64,000 nt of DNA from Pleomorphomonas sp. (GCA_029976075.1 JARKNW010000029.1:38628-102627), one strand, 5' to 3'; counted from the stretch's first letter, positions 1 through 9,323 are shown. Numbers and translations: made by a program. The notes: generated by a model not told the origin, from the sequence alone.

Positions 1-1227
1 ATCGGGGCGCCACTCGGCGTTGTCGAAACGCGGGCGATCATGGCGGCGGCGGTCAGCAACTATGCGCTCGGCCATTCTGGCGTCAGGCTGGAGGTGGTCG
101 ATGCGCTGGTTCGCTTGCTCAATGCGGATGTGACGCCGATCGTGCCGGCCAAGGGGTCGGTGGGCTATCTCAGCCATATGGCGCACATCGCCCTGGTGTT
201 GATTGGCGCCGGCCGGGCCAGGGTCGGCGACAAAACGGTCACAGGCGGCGAAGCGCTGACGGCGGCAGGTCTCGCTCCGCTCGAGCTCGGCGCCAAGGAG
301 GGGTTGTCGCTGGTCAACGGCGTTCCCTGTGCCTCCGGGTTGGCATCCCTGGCGTTGAAACGATCGGAGCGGGTGCTCGATTGGGCCGATGCCATTGCGG
401 CGCTGACCATCGAGGCGCTGATGGGAAACCCGGCGGCCTTCGATCCGATCGCTTTGTCACTTCGGGTTTCTCCCTCTCTGCAGATCGTCGGCGCGGCGTT
501 GCGCGATCGGCTTGCCGGCAGCGGCATCATTGCCGCCGGTACCGGTCGCAAGACGCAGGATGCCCTGTCGCTACGTGCCGTGCCACATGTGCACGGAGCA
601 GCGCGCGATGCCTTTGACGTCGCAGCCGGTGTCGTGTCGAACGAGCTGGCGTCGGTGTCGGACAATCCGGCGATTGTCGGCACGCCCGATATGCCCGGCG
701 TGCATTCCGAGGCGCACGCGGTTGGCGCTGCCATGGGGCTTGCACTCGATCACTTGGCGATTGCGCTTGCCGAGGTGGCGGCGATGGCGGAACGGCGGGT
801 CGACCGGTTGGTCAATCCTCTAGTCAGCGGGCTGCCCGCCTTTCTTGCCGCCGACAGCGGCGTCAACTCTGGCTTCATGATCGCCCAATATGCCGCCGTG
901 TCGCTGGTCAACGAAAACCGGCGTCTGTCGCTTCCGGCGAGCCTTGACGGCGGCATAACCTCGGCGCTGCAAGAAGATCACCTAAGCCATGCAACGCCCG
1001 CTTCGCTGAAGGCGCTTGCGGTGATCGAAAACGCAGAAGCCATTCTTGGCATCGAGTTGCTTGCCGCGGCCCAGGCGCATGAGTTCCGGCACGATGGGCG
1101 AGCTGCGGGAACGGACCGCCTTTATCGTCAGTTGCGCCATGTTGTCTCGGTTTACACCGATGATCGCCCCCTGGCCGACGACATGGCGCTGGCGGCCGAT
1201 CTCATCAGGACGGAACTGCCTGCGTAG
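1..1227 (+). CDS. HAL/PAL-family aromatic amino acid lyase homologue lacking the MIO motif (5' partial)
   Basis: The reading frame is open from the left edge, so the N terminus is missing; about 408 codons remain before TAG at 1225-1227. The sequence follows the histidine ammonia-lyase family: a KGSVG loop, QDALSLR (family QDPYSLR), SDNPAIV, QEDHLS and a C-terminal IELLAAAQAHEFR block. Active family members carry Ala-Ser-Gly directly after GSVG, which cyclises into the MIO electrophile. Here the text at 154-186 reads GSVGYLSHMAH, so the triad and about three residues are absent without a frameshift. Ordinary MIO-dependent ammonia elimination is therefore unlikely. It could be a catalytically repurposed paralogue rather than HutH. 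Family assignment is firm, function is unknown. Confidence 0.85.
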   Translation: MGAPLGVVETRAIMAAAVSNYALGHSGVRLEVVDALVRLLNADVTPIVPAKGSVGYLSHMAHIALVLIGAGRARVGDKTVTGGEALTAAGLAPLELGAKEGLSLVNGVPCASGLASLALKRSERVLDWADAIAALTIEALMGNPAAFDPIALSLRVSPSLQIVGAALRDRLAGSGIIAAGTGRKTQDALSLRAVPHVHGAARDAFDVAAGVVSNELASVSDNPAIVGTPDMPGVHSEAHAVGAAMGLALDHLAIALAEVAAMAERRVDRLVNPLVSGLPAFLAADSGVNSGFMIAQYAAVSLVNENRRLSLPASLDGGITSALQEDHLSHATPASLKALAVIENAEAILGIELLAAAQAHEFRHDGRAAGTDRLYRQLRHVVSVYTDDRPLADDMALAADLIRTELPA

Positions 1228-1545
1228 AGGGTGTTCAAGCCCAGTATGCTCGTTTGGGCTGCTTGAGTCCTAGATTAGAAAAACTATATAACATGCTGAA
1301 ATATATACAATTAACGTCATTCTTAATGTGTTGAATCTGGTTGGCTTCGCATCTCTTCAAGCGAAGAATCATGTGTATTCGGAATGTGAGTCAACCTGCT
1401 TCATGTTGTGAATCATGTTGCGTGGGCAGGAAAGCGCGTCTGAGTATAAATGCGAATGACTCGCAAAAACACTGGCGGCGCTATTGACAGGTCCGCCTTA
1501 AATGTTGAAAGCAATAGTCACCTTATTTGTCGGCAGGAGACAGGG
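1228..1545. other. AT-rich intergenic region upstream of the efe operon
   Basis: This 318-base gap is clearly more AT-rich than its neighbours. An inverted repeat at 1235-1266 (TCAAGC and GCTTGA arms around a CCA/TGG inner pair) may end the upstream gene but has no T-run. The rest should hold the promoter and iron-responsive operator of the efe operon. I could not match a canonical Fur, RirA or Irr box by eye. No gene is supported here. Confidence 0.4.
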
Positions 1546-2391
1546 GTGCTTGCGCCATTTCTCATCATGCTACGCGAGGGCATAGAAGCCGCGCTGGTGA
1601 CCGGAATCATTGCGAGTTATCTCAGACAGACCGGGCGCGGCGCCTTTCTGCCAGTTGTCTGGGTCGGGGTCCTTCTTGCTGTCGCCCTGTCGCTGTTCGC
1701 CGGTGCAGCCCTTCAGATGATGGCTGCCGAGTTCCCCCAGAAGGCGCAGGAGCTGTTCGAAGCCATTGTCGGTTTCGTGGCAGTGGTCGTGCTGGTCAGC
1801 ATGGTTTTCTGGATGCGTCGCGCCGCTCGCTCCATCAAGGGTGAACTTCATGGCGCGATCGAGACTGCCATGCGCGCACCGAACGGCGCCACCTGGGCGT
1901 TGATCGGCATGACCTTCTTCGCCGTCGGGCGCGAGGGGCTCGAGTCCGTTTTCTTTCTGCTCGCCGTATTCCAGCAGAGTCCGGGCGGCGCCGCGCCGGT
2001 CGGTGCTCTTCTCGGCCTGCTGGTGGCGGTTGCTCTCGGCTACGCGCTCTATCGCGGCGGCATCAGTCTCGATCTCAGGCGCTTCTTCCGCTGGACCGGT
2101 GTTTTCATTCTCGTCGTGGCGGCCGGGCTTGCCGCTGCCAGCTTGCGGAGCCTGCATGAAGCGGGGGTGTGGAACCTCCTGCAGGCGCACGTCTACGATC
2201 TGTCCGGCACGCTGCCGGTGTCGAGTGTGCTCGGCACCATTCTTTCCGGCGTGTTCAACTATCAGGAAGCGCCGACCCTCGGCGAGGTTGGACTTTATGT
2301 CGTTTTCCTCGTGGTGACGCTGACGCTGTTCCTGAAGCCCGAGCGGCCGGCTTTTTTCAGGCCGGCGGTCACCGGGAGTGAAAAGGGGTAA
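1546..2391 (+). CDS. efeU: FTR1-family iron permease (EfeU-like)
   Basis: Inner-membrane iron permease that takes up ferric or oxidised ferrous iron with EfeO and EfeB. The 281-residue product has the two family Rexx E motifs, REGIE at about residues 10-14 and REGLE at about 129-133, and seven or so hydrophobic segments. The frame stays open upstream to an ATG at 1450, but homologues begin just before the first REGLE helix. A GTG at 1546 with an AGGAGA ribosome site at 1535-1540 gives exactly that N terminus, so I chose it. The stop lies 2 bases before the next gene, so they are co-transcribed. First gene of an efeU-O-B-M type operon. Confidence 0.9.
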   Translation: MLAPFLIMLREGIEAALVTGIIASYLRQTGRGAFLPVVWVGVLLAVALSLFAGAALQMMAAEFPQKAQELFEAIVGFVAVVVLVSMVFWMRRAARSIKGELHGAIETAMRAPNGATWALIGMTFFAVGREGLESVFFLLAVFQQSPGGAAPVGALLGLLVAVALGYALYRGGISLDLRRFFRWTGVFILVVAAGLAAASLRSLHEAGVWNLLQAHVYDLSGTLPVSSVLGTILSGVFNYQEAPTLGEVGLYVVFLVVTLTLFLKPERPAFFRPAVTGSEKG

Positions 2392-2393
2392 GG

Positions 2394-3584
2394 ATGTCTT
2401 CGCCTGATCCGCAACGCGTCGGCGTCCCGTCGTCGCGAATGATAGCTATTGCCCTCGTCGGGGCGGGTGCGCTGGTGCTGGCCGGCGGTGGGGCTTTCTA
2501 TTTTGCCTCTCAGAAGGTTTCGCGGCCGGTCGACGCAGGCACCATTTCCGTTCGCGTCGGCGACAAGAGCTGCGAGCCGATGGACCTGACCGTGCCGGCC
2601 GGTCGCAGCGTCTTCGAAATCGAGAACGCATCGAACCGCCCGATCGAGTGGGAAATTCTCGACGGTGTGATGGTCGTCGAGGAGCGCGAGAACATTGCCC
2701 CTGGTTTCGAGGCCCAACTTACCGTGCGCCTCAAGCCCGGCGTCTATGACATCACTTGCGGTCTCCTGTCCAATCCGCGCGGCAAGCTGACCGTGACCGC
2801 ATCTGCCCATTCGGAGGCCGAGCGAGCGAAGCCGCCGCTCAAGGCATTCATTGGTCCGCTGTCCGAATACAAGGTCTACCTAGCTCTGCAGTCGGGCCAG
2901 ATGAGCCAGACGACAAAGGTACTTGCGAGCGCCGTTGAGTCCGGCGACATCGCCGAGGCGAAGGCTGCTTATGCAGCCGCCCGCGTTGCCTATCGGCATG
3001 TGGAATCGGTCAGCGGTCGTATCGCCGACATCGAGAATGCCATCGACCCAATCGCCGCCTATCTGGCCGGTCGCGAGCAAGACCATGCTTTCACTGGTTT
3101 TCACCGCATCGAACTCGGTCTCTTCAGGGAGAACTCCACGGCGGGCCTGAAGCCGATCGCCGACAAGCTGGCACTGGATGCGGCGGTACTACGGGACCGT
3201 CTCAAAACGGTGAAGTTCGAACCTGGCGATCTTGCGGGCAGTGCAGCGCGTGAGGCGCGACGGCTCGCCGAGGGACCTGTCGTTTCCGGCGACAGCCTTT
3301 ATGCCGGCGATGACCTCAGCGAGTTTGCCGCTGCCGTAGACGGGCTTGAGAAGCCGGTGTCGCTGCTTCTGCCGCTCACTGGCGAGGCATCGCCGGACAC
3401 ACTAAGGGCCGTCAACGATGCCTTCGCGGCGGCGAGAGCCGAAATCGACAAGCTTGCCGGACCAGGCGCCGCGCCTGTCACCTATTCCGAAGTACCGCCG
3501 GATGCCCGCAAGGTGCTCTCGGCCACGTTTGTCGCGCTCGCCGAAGCTATCGACCGGATCAATCCGTCGCTTGGGTTGGAGTAA
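2394..3584 (+). CDS. efeO: EfeO-type periplasmic iron-binding protein (cupredoxin plus imelysin domains)
   Basis: The 396-residue protein has an N-terminal hydrophobic anchor or signal (about residues 15-40). A cupredoxin-like domain (about 45-135) follows, with conserved cysteines in KSCEP and YDITCG, then an imelysin/M75-type EfeO domain. The HxxE metal motif of the family is present as HRIE at residues 237-240. In the Efe system this protein captures iron in the periplasm and hands it to the FTR1 permease. ATG at 2394 follows the efeU stop by 2 bases. The N-terminal segment looks like an uncleaved anchor because no clear AxA cleavage site follows it, which is inference. Confidence 0.88.
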   Translation: MSSPDPQRVGVPSSRMIAIALVGAGALVLAGGGAFYFASQKVSRPVDAGTISVRVGDKSCEPMDLTVPAGRSVFEIENASNRPIEWEILDGVMVVEERENIAPGFEAQLTVRLKPGVYDITCGLLSNPRGKLTVTASAHSEAERAKPPLKAFIGPLSEYKVYLALQSGQMSQTTKVLASAVESGDIAEAKAAYAAARVAYRHVESVSGRIADIENAIDPIAAYLAGREQDHAFTGFHRIELGLFRENSTAGLKPIADKLALDAAVLRDRLKTVKFEPGDLAGSAAREARRLAEGPVVSGDSLYAGDDLSEFAAAVDGLEKPVSLLLPLTGEASPDTLRAVNDAFAAARAEIDKLAGPGAAPVTYSEVPPDARKVLSATFVALAEAIDRINPSLGLE

Positions 3585-3589
3585 CAAGA

Positions 3590-4897
3590 ATGCTCGATCC
3601 GAAGGACCTCCACCGCGCTCCTCTTTCGCTCGATCGCCGCCGGTTGCTGAAGGGGCTGGGTGCCACGGCACTTGGCGGTTCGCTGGCAGGTGTCGCCCAT
3701 GCCGAAACCGCACATCATTCCGTTGCCGATGCGCCGGTGGCCAATGCTGCGAGCCAGCTTGACAGCGTTCCCTATCTAGGAGTCCACCAGGCCGGCATCG
3801 TCAATGCACGACCGGCTAACGGCATGGTGGCGAGCTTCGATGTCCTGGCCAAAGATGCCGAAGAGCTCGAGGCGCTGTTTCGGACATTGACGACACGCAT
3901 CGCCTTTCTGACGGTCGGTGGACCTGTACCGGTCCTCGATCCCAAGTTGCCGCCTGCCGATTCCGGCTTGCTGGGGCCAATGGTGCGGCCCGACAATCTG
4001 ACAGTCACCGTTTCACTCGGTGCCTCATTGTTCGACGATCGGCCCTGGCTGGTTCCGCTGAAGCCGAAACACCTGAAGCGGATGATGCGCTTTCCGAACG
4101 ATGCGCTCGACGCAGAGTTTTGCCATGGCGACCTGTCCATACAGATATGCGCCAACACGCAGGACACGACCATTCATGCCCTTCGGGACATCATCAAGGC
4201 ATCGAGCCGCCAGATGATCCTGAAATGGAAGCAGGAGGGCAACGTGCCGGTCATCACGCCAGGACCGGACGGCCGCGTCGAGAGCGCCCGCAACTTCCTC
4301 GGCTTCCGCGATGGAACCGCCAATCCCAACTCGTCGGATGCGATGGAGATGGATCGCGTGGTCTGGGTCGGGCCGGAGGGTGGCGAACCTGACTGGGCAA
4401 CGGGTGGCAGCTACCAGGTGGTCCGCATTATCAGGAACTTCGTCGAACGCTGGGATCGCACGCCGTTTGGAGAGCAGGAACGCATCATCGGGCGAACCAA
4501 GATTTCCGGTGCGCCACTCGATCGCCGGGACGGCAGCGAGTTCGACAACCCGGACTTTGCAGCCGATCCCGAGGGCAAAGCGACGCCCATGGATGCCCAC
4601 ATCCGCCTCGCCAATGCTCGCGACGAAGCCGCCAAGGCGCACATCATTCTGCGGCGACCCTTCAACTATTCGAATGGCGTCACCCGCTCCGGCCAGCTCG
4701 ATCAGGGCTTGTTGTTCATCTGCTATCAGGCCGATCTCGAGCGAGGGTTTGTCGCCGTCCAGCGCAAGCTCAACGGCGAGCCGCTCGAAGAATACATCAA
4801 GCCGATCGGTGGCGGCTTCTTCTACACGCTTCCTGGAATTCGCGGCGCTTCCGATTACGTCGGCAGCTCGTTGATCGCCGCCGTGCGCGGCGCCTGA
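3590..4897 (+). CDS. efeB: Deferrochelatase/DyP-type peroxidase EfeB
   Basis: A 435-residue dye-decolourising peroxidase family haem protein. A twin-arginine signal (DRRRLLKGLGATALGG, near residues 14-29) predicts export in folded form by Tat, ending around AHA. The DyP GxxDG motif is visible as GFRDGTANP, and DAHIRLAN carries the probable proximal haem-ligand histidine. EfeB oxidises ferrous iron for the permease and has been proposed to release iron from haem. It follows efeO by 5 bases and precedes a second EfeO, which fixes its role in the iron operon. The length matches the family. Confidence 0.93.
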   Translation: MLDPKDLHRAPLSLDRRRLLKGLGATALGGSLAGVAHAETAHHSVADAPVANAASQLDSVPYLGVHQAGIVNARPANGMVASFDVLAKDAEELEALFRTLTTRIAFLTVGGPVPVLDPKLPPADSGLLGPMVRPDNLTVTVSLGASLFDDRPWLVPLKPKHLKRMMRFPNDALDAEFCHGDLSIQICANTQDTTIHALRDIIKASSRQMILKWKQEGNVPVITPGPDGRVESARNFLGFRDGTANPNSSDAMEMDRVVWVGPEGGEPDWATGGSYQVVRIIRNFVERWDRTPFGEQERIIGRTKISGAPLDRRDGSEFDNPDFAADPEGKATPMDAHIRLANARDEAAKAHIILRRPFNYSNGVTRSGQLDQGLLFICYQADLERGFVAVQRKLNGEPLEEYIKPIGGGFFYTLPGIRGASDYVGSSLIAAVRGA

Positions 4898-4928
4898 CCT
4901 TCCTCCATTTCATCAAGGAGACCGAAAC

Positions 4929-5747
4929 ATGCGTATTTCCGGCCTCGCCGGCGCTTCCGCGCTGGTGCTCATCCTTTCGTCCGGCGCTTTTGCCCAGCAA
5001 GCGAGCCTCGATCTCGTCGAGCCGATTGCCGAGTACAAGATCTATGTCTCGGAAAGGCTGGCAAAGCTGGTGGAGGATACCACAGCCTTCACCGCCGCCA
5101 TCAAGGCGGGCGAGGTGGACAAGGCCAAGGCACTGTTCGCACCGACCCGTGTTTCCTACGAGGCGATCGAACCGATCGCCGAGCTGTTCTCCGACCTCGA
5201 TGTTTCCATCGACTCGCGCGCCGACGATTACGAGAAGGCCGAGGCCGACCCGGAGTTCCCCGGCTTCCATCGCATCGAGTATGGCCTGTGGGAGAAGAAC
5301 TCGACCGAAGGTCTTGTACCTGTGGCCGACAAGCTGCTCGCCGACGTCAAGGAACTCGAAGGCCGCATCGCATCATTGACCTTCCCGCCGGAGAAGGTGG
5401 TGGGCGGTGCCGCGGTGCTGATGGAGGAAGTGGCGGCAACCAAGATCTCCGGCGAGGAAGATCGCTACAGCCACACTGATCTCTGGGACTTCCGCGGCAA
5501 CTTCGATGGCGCTCGCAAGATCGTCGAGCTGGTTCGGCCGCTGATCGCCGACAAGGAGGCTGATTTCCTGAAGACGGTCGACGTCAACTTCGCCACCGTC
5601 GACACGACACTCGCCAAGTACAAGGAGGGCGAGGGCTACGTGACCTACGACAAGCTGACCGAGGACGACCGCAAGGTGCTGGCGGCGGCGGTCAACACGC
5701 TCGCCGAGGACCTGTCGACTCTGCGCGGCAAGCTCGGCCTCGACTGA
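4929..5747 (+). CDS. Second EfeO/EfeM-like periplasmic imelysin-domain protein
   Basis: 272 residues with a classic signal peptide (hydrophobic run ending AFAQQ near residue 23), followed directly by an EfeO/M75 domain carrying GFHRIE, the HxxE metal motif. Unlike the product at 2394-3584 it has no cupredoxin domain, so it corresponds to the EfeM type. AAGGAG at 4915-4920 sets the ATG start. It is the last gene of the operon before a strong terminator. Two paralogous iron chaperones in one operon suggest either a relay or different metal-oxidation preferences; that is inference. Confidence 0.88.
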   Translation: MRISGLAGASALVLILSSGAFAQQASLDLVEPIAEYKIYVSERLAKLVEDTTAFTAAIKAGEVDKAKALFAPTRVSYEAIEPIAELFSDLDVSIDSRADDYEKAEADPEFPGFHRIEYGLWEKNSTEGLVPVADKLLADVKELEGRIASLTFPPEKVVGGAAVLMEEVAATKISGEEDRYSHTDLWDFRGNFDGARKIVELVRPLIADKEADFLKTVDVNFATVDTTLAKYKEGEGYVTYDKLTEDDRKVLAAAVNTLAEDLSTLRGKLGLD

Positions 5748-5772
5748 TATCTCCTAACGAAATCAGTGAAGG

Positions 5773-5798
5773 CGGCGGTCCGAATGGGCCGCCGTTTT
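5773..5798 (+). terminator. Rho-independent terminator of the efe operon
   Basis: A 9-base-pair stem (CGGCGGTCC with GGGCCGCCG, one G-T pair) closes a GAAT loop and is followed by TTTT on the plus strand. It sits between the convergent efe and rib operons. Confidence 0.85.
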
Positions 5799-5810
5799 CA
5801 TTTGCAGGTA

Positions 5811-6266
5811 TCAGGCGGCCTTGATCTGTTCCAGGGTTGCCAGCGCTTCAACGCAGGCGGCCGCCGCTTCGCGGCCCTTATTGGCGGTGTCGTCGCGGCT
5901 GCGGACCAGGGCTTGCTCGTCGGTATAGGTCGTGAGGATGCCGAAGGTGATCGGCACGCCAGTGGCAAGCGTTGCCTGCATCAGCCCGGTGGCGGCACCG
6001 AGACTGATGAACTCGAAATGCGCCGTGTCGCCCTTGATGACGCAGCCAAGGCAGATCACGCCAGCGAAGCGGCCACTCTTGGCCAATGTCTGGGCTAGCA
6101 GTGGAATCTCGAAGGCACCCGGTGCCGAGAAGATATCCGCGTCGCGCAACGATATGCCGCGTTCGCCGAGTTCGTGTCGGGCACCGGCAAGCAGGCCGCC
6201 GGTTACCTCCGGGTTGAACTGGCTGACGACGATGGCCAAGCGCGGCGAGGTGGAAGATGCTGTCAT
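5811..6266 (-). CDS. ribH: 6,7-dimethyl-8-ribityllumazine synthase
   Basis: Lumazine synthase condenses 5-amino-6-ribitylaminouracil with 3,4-dihydroxy-2-butanone 4-phosphate, the penultimate step of riboflavin synthesis. Family blocks seen are VVSQFNPE, GAFEIPLLAQ, CLGCVIKGDTAHFEFI and GILTTYTDEQA. The frame could open at 6299, overlapping ribBA. The ATG at 6266 has GAGGA just upstream, lies 7 bases after the ribBA stop and gives a normal 151-residue enzyme, so I prefer it. It is the last gene of the operon ribD-ribE-ribBA-ribH. Confidence 0.93.
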   Translation of the reverse strand: MTASSTSPRLAIVVSQFNPEVTGGLLAGARHELGERGISLRDADIFSAPGAFEIPLLAQTLAKSGRFAGVICLGCVIKGDTAHFEFISLGAATGLMQATLATGVPITFGILTTYTDEQALVRSRDDTANKGREAAAACVEALATLEQIKAA

Positions 6267-6273
6267 GTTGTCC

Positions 6274-7482
6274 TCAGGATTCATGCTGGCAAAGGTCATG
6301 GCCGAAGCGCTTGCCCTTGGTGGCTAGGTAGCGGCGGTTGAAGGGATTGGGAGGGATCACCAGTGGCACCCGCTCGGTCACTTCGAGGCCATAACCGACG
6401 AGGGCATCTGCCTTGGCCGGGTTGTTGGAAAGAAGGCGCAGGCGTTCGATGCCGAGCGCCTTCAGGATCTGCGCGGCGACTCCGTAGTGCCGGGCATCGG
6501 CCGGCAGTCCGAGGGCGGTGTTGGCGTCGAGGGTGTCGAGGCCGCCGTCCTGCAGGGCGTAGGCGCGGATCTTGTTGGCAAGGCCGATGCCACGCCCCTC
6601 CTGACCACGAAGGTAAATCACCACGCCCCCCTCAGGATCCTCCGAAATGAGCCGCTGAGCCTCATGGAGCTGGGGCCCGCAATCGCAGCGAAGCGAGCCG
6701 AGGGCATCGCCGGTCAGGCACTCGGAATGGACGCGGACCAGGGGCGTCTTGCCTAGGGGGCGACGCACGATAGCGAGATGCTCCTCGCCGTCGATAAGGC
6801 TGCGGAAGGCATGAACGCGCAAAACGCCATCGGCATACGCGGTCGGCAAGTCGGCGCTCGCCACTTCCTCGACCAGCCGTTCGGTCGCCCAGCGATATTC
6901 CACCAACTCGGCGATGGTGAGCACGGGGATGTCGTGTTCCCTGGCGAACTGGTCGAGTTCCGGCCGTTGGGCCATGTGGCCGCTTTCGCCCATGACTTCG
7001 CAGATGACCGCGGCGGGCGACAGCCCGGCAAGGCGAACCAGATCGACCGCGCCTTCCGTGTGGCCATTGCGGACGAGGACGCCGCCTTCGGCAGCCCGAA
7101 GCGGGAAGACATGACCGGGCGAGACGATGGCGCCCTGCGCGACAGCCGGATCGGCGGCGACGCGGATGGTGTGCGCCCGATCGAAGGCCGAGATGCCAGT
7201 TGTGATGCCTTCGCGTGCCTCGATGGAGACAGTGAATGCCGTGGTTCGACGAGCCCGGTTCATGGCCACCATGGGGTTGAGGCCGAGCCGGTCGATCTGT
7301 TCGCCGGTGAGCGCCAGGCAGATCAGGCCGCAGGCCTTCTTGGCCATGAAGGCGATGGCCTCAGGGGTGGCGAACTCGGCGGCAACCACCAGATCGCCCT
7401 CGTTCTCCCGGTCCTCGTCATCGACGAGCAGAACCATGCCTCCGGCCTTCAGCCGGCTCAGTGCGCGAGATAAGGCTTGCAT
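6274..7482 (-). CDS. ribBA: Bifunctional DHBP synthase / GTP cyclohydrolase II
   Basis: 402 residues with two domains. The N-terminal half is RibB (DDEDRENEGD acidic motif, then RNGHTEGAVDL), making the four-carbon precursor from ribulose 5-phosphate. The C-terminal half is RibA-like, with the zinc cysteines in SECLTGDALGSLRCDCG and the LRGQEGRGIGL motif, opening GTP. Its start overlaps the ribE stop by 25 bases, which suggests translational coupling. In some alphaproteobacteria the RibA half of such fusions has lost activity. Here the three zinc cysteines and the QEGRGIGL arginine are retained, so I expect both activities. Confidence 0.92.
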   Translation of the reverse strand: MQALSRALSRLKAGGMVLLVDDEDRENEGDLVVAAEFATPEAIAFMAKKACGLICLALTGEQIDRLGLNPMVAMNRARRTTAFTVSIEAREGITTGISAFDRAHTIRVAADPAVAQGAIVSPGHVFPLRAAEGGVLVRNGHTEGAVDLVRLAGLSPAAVICEVMGESGHMAQRPELDQFAREHDIPVLTIAELVEYRWATERLVEEVASADLPTAYADGVLRVHAFRSLIDGEEHLAIVRRPLGKTPLVRVHSECLTGDALGSLRCDCGPQLHEAQRLISEDPEGGVVIYLRGQEGRGIGLANKIRAYALQDGGLDTLDANTALGLPADARHYGVAAQILKALGIERLRLLSNNPAKADALVGYGLEVTERVPLVIPPNPFNRRYLATKGKRFGHDLCQHES

Positions 7483-8066
7483 AGTGCCTCCACGTATTTG
7501 GCGATAACGTCGACCTCGACATTGATCTCGTCGCCGAGGGCGGCTGCCGACAGGTTTGTGTTGTCCCAGGTGTGGGGAATGATGGTGATGCCGATGCGGG
7601 CGCCATTCGACGCAGGCTCGATGCTATTGATGGTGAGGCTGATGCCGTTGAGCGAGATCGAGCCCTTCTCGACGCAGTAGCGGGCGATGTCCGGGGAAAG
7701 ATCGAACTCCAAGCGGCGAGCATCGCTGTCTGGGATCACCGAGACGAGTGTTGCCTTGCCATCGACGTGACCTTGCACCATGTGACCGGACAGCCGATCG
7801 GCGAGCGCCACCGAACGTTCGAGGTTGACGACCGAGCCGGTGGAGAGGCGACCGAGGTTGGAGCGGGCCAGCGTTTCCGGAGACAGAAAGAAGCGGGCCG
7901 TGCCGGCCTCGTCCATTTCGGTCACGGTCAGGCAGACGCCATTGACGGCGATGCTTTCACCGAGTTCTAGATCGGACCAGCCGGTCGGGATGGTGACCAC
8001 CAGCGAGCCGCCGGTAGCTTTGGCCGTCTCAACAGTAACGGTCCGGGCAATGATGCCGGAAAACAT
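7458..8066 (-). CDS. ribE: Riboflavin synthase alpha subunit
   Basis: 202 residues with the duplicated lumazine-binding fold. The N terminus MFSGII matches the family MFTGII, and each half carries a SIAVNGVCLTV / SISLNGISLTI type motif and a GHMVQGHVDG-like segment. It dismutates two lumazine molecules to riboflavin and ribityl-pyrimidine. It starts 6 bases after ribD and its end overlaps ribBA, in keeping with a single transcript. In some nomenclatures this gene is ribC. Confidence 0.93.
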   Translation of the reverse strand: MFSGIIARTVTVETAKATGGSLVVTIPTGWSDLELGESIAVNGVCLTVTEMDEAGTARFFLSPETLARSNLGRLSTGSVVNLERSVALADRLSGHMVQGHVDGKATLVSVIPDSDARRLEFDLSPDIARYCVEKGSISLNGISLTINSIEPASNGARIGITIIPHTWDNTNLSAAALGDEINVEVDVIAKYVEALCKPYLAH

Positions 8067-8072
8067 GGGATT

Positions 8073-9083
8073 TCAGCCTTTCTTGGTGTGGTTTCGGGAA
8101 ATGGTGATGTGGTCGGGACCGCCATCGCCGGCCTTCTTGATGGCGACGTGCTCGTCCCAGAAGTCGGTGGCGAGGATGGTGTCGGTCAGCGTTGGTCCCG
8201 CCTCGACCAGAACTTCGTGAGCGCCCTCGCTGCCGAGACGGGTGAGTGCTTCGCCGATGTCATCGAACAGCATCGGTCGCAGGCCACGTTGGGCGGCCTC
8301 GGTCAGGTAGTCGACCGGCACGCGGCCTGTCCGGTCGAGAATGGCGAGGATGCGAGACTTGCCTGGATGATCGGGGATACGGCGGACGGTGAATTCGGGA
8401 TTGTCGGCCAGGATGGTGCCGCTGCCGGTCAGGATGGCATCGGCGCGGCGGCGCATGCGGTGGGCCAGTGTTAGAGACGTTTCCGACGTGAAGGTGCGAT
8501 GGCCTGCTGGTGGGATCATCGACCCTGTTTCATCGAGCGCTTGCTTGACGGTGATGAAGGGGATGCCGGTGGTCACCCATTTGACGAAGGGGGCGATAAG
8601 GCGCTGAGCCTCACCGGCGAGACGTGCCGCATTTGAATGATCGAGTTCGGTGAGATAACGGACCGAGAGGCCGGCCGTCGCAAGACGCGGGGCACCTCCG
8701 CCCTCGACGCGGGGATTGGGGTCAGTCTCGGCAATCCACACTTCGCGGGCAGGCGTTGCCAGGATCGCCTCGGCGCAGGGGGGCGTCCGGCCGTGATGGT
8801 TGCAGGGCTCCAGCGTGACGACGACGGTGTGAATGCGGTCGATAGTGCCAGCCACGCGGCAGGCCGCAATGGCGCGCGCTTCGGCATGAAGATCGCCGGC
8901 CTTGCGATGAGCCTCCACAGCCAGAATCTCGCCGGACGCATCGAGAAGAACGCAGCCAACCGGAGGATTGGGAGAGGTCGCGCCAGCGTAATCAGTCGCG
9001 GCGGAAATGGCGCGCGCAAATGCATCGGCAATGACGCCGGGAGCTAACAGGGAAGGTGCAGTATCGTAGTACTCAGCGCCCAT
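8073..9083 (-). CDS. ribD: Bifunctional pyrimidine deaminase/reductase
   Basis: 336 residues. The N-terminal cytidine-deaminase-type zinc site is plain: HAEARAI and PCNHHGRTPPC provide the His and two Cys ligands with the catalytic Glu. The C-terminal domain is the NADPH-dependent RibD reductase. It carries out the deamination and side-chain reduction steps after GTP ring opening. A GAGGAT ribosome site precedes the ATG at 9083. It is the first gene after the FMN riboswitch, so flavin level should control the whole operon. The length is a little below the usual 360-370 because the reductase domain is compact. Confidence 0.92.
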   Translation of the reverse strand: MGAEYYDTAPSLLAPGVIADAFARAISAATDYAGATSPNPPVGCVLLDASGEILAVEAHRKAGDLHAEARAIAACRVAGTIDRIHTVVVTLEPCNHHGRTPPCAEAILATPAREVWIAETDPNPRVEGGGAPRLATAGLSVRYLTELDHSNAARLAGEAQRLIAPFVKWVTTGIPFITVKQALDETGSMIPPAGHRTFTSETSLTLAHRMRRRADAILTGSGTILADNPEFTVRRIPDHPGKSRILAILDRTGRVPVDYLTEAAQRGLRPMLFDDIGEALTRLGSEGAHEVLVEAGPTLTDTILATDFWDEHVAIKKAGDGGPDHITISRNHTKKG

Positions 9084-9179
9084 GCGATCCTCGATCCATT
9101 GATCGAACGCACTAGGGGCGCGAGCAAACGCACAATCACGCGCGCCTCCCGACAGGAGGACACACGTGTCGCGTCAGCC

Positions 9180-9323
<144 letters not shown>

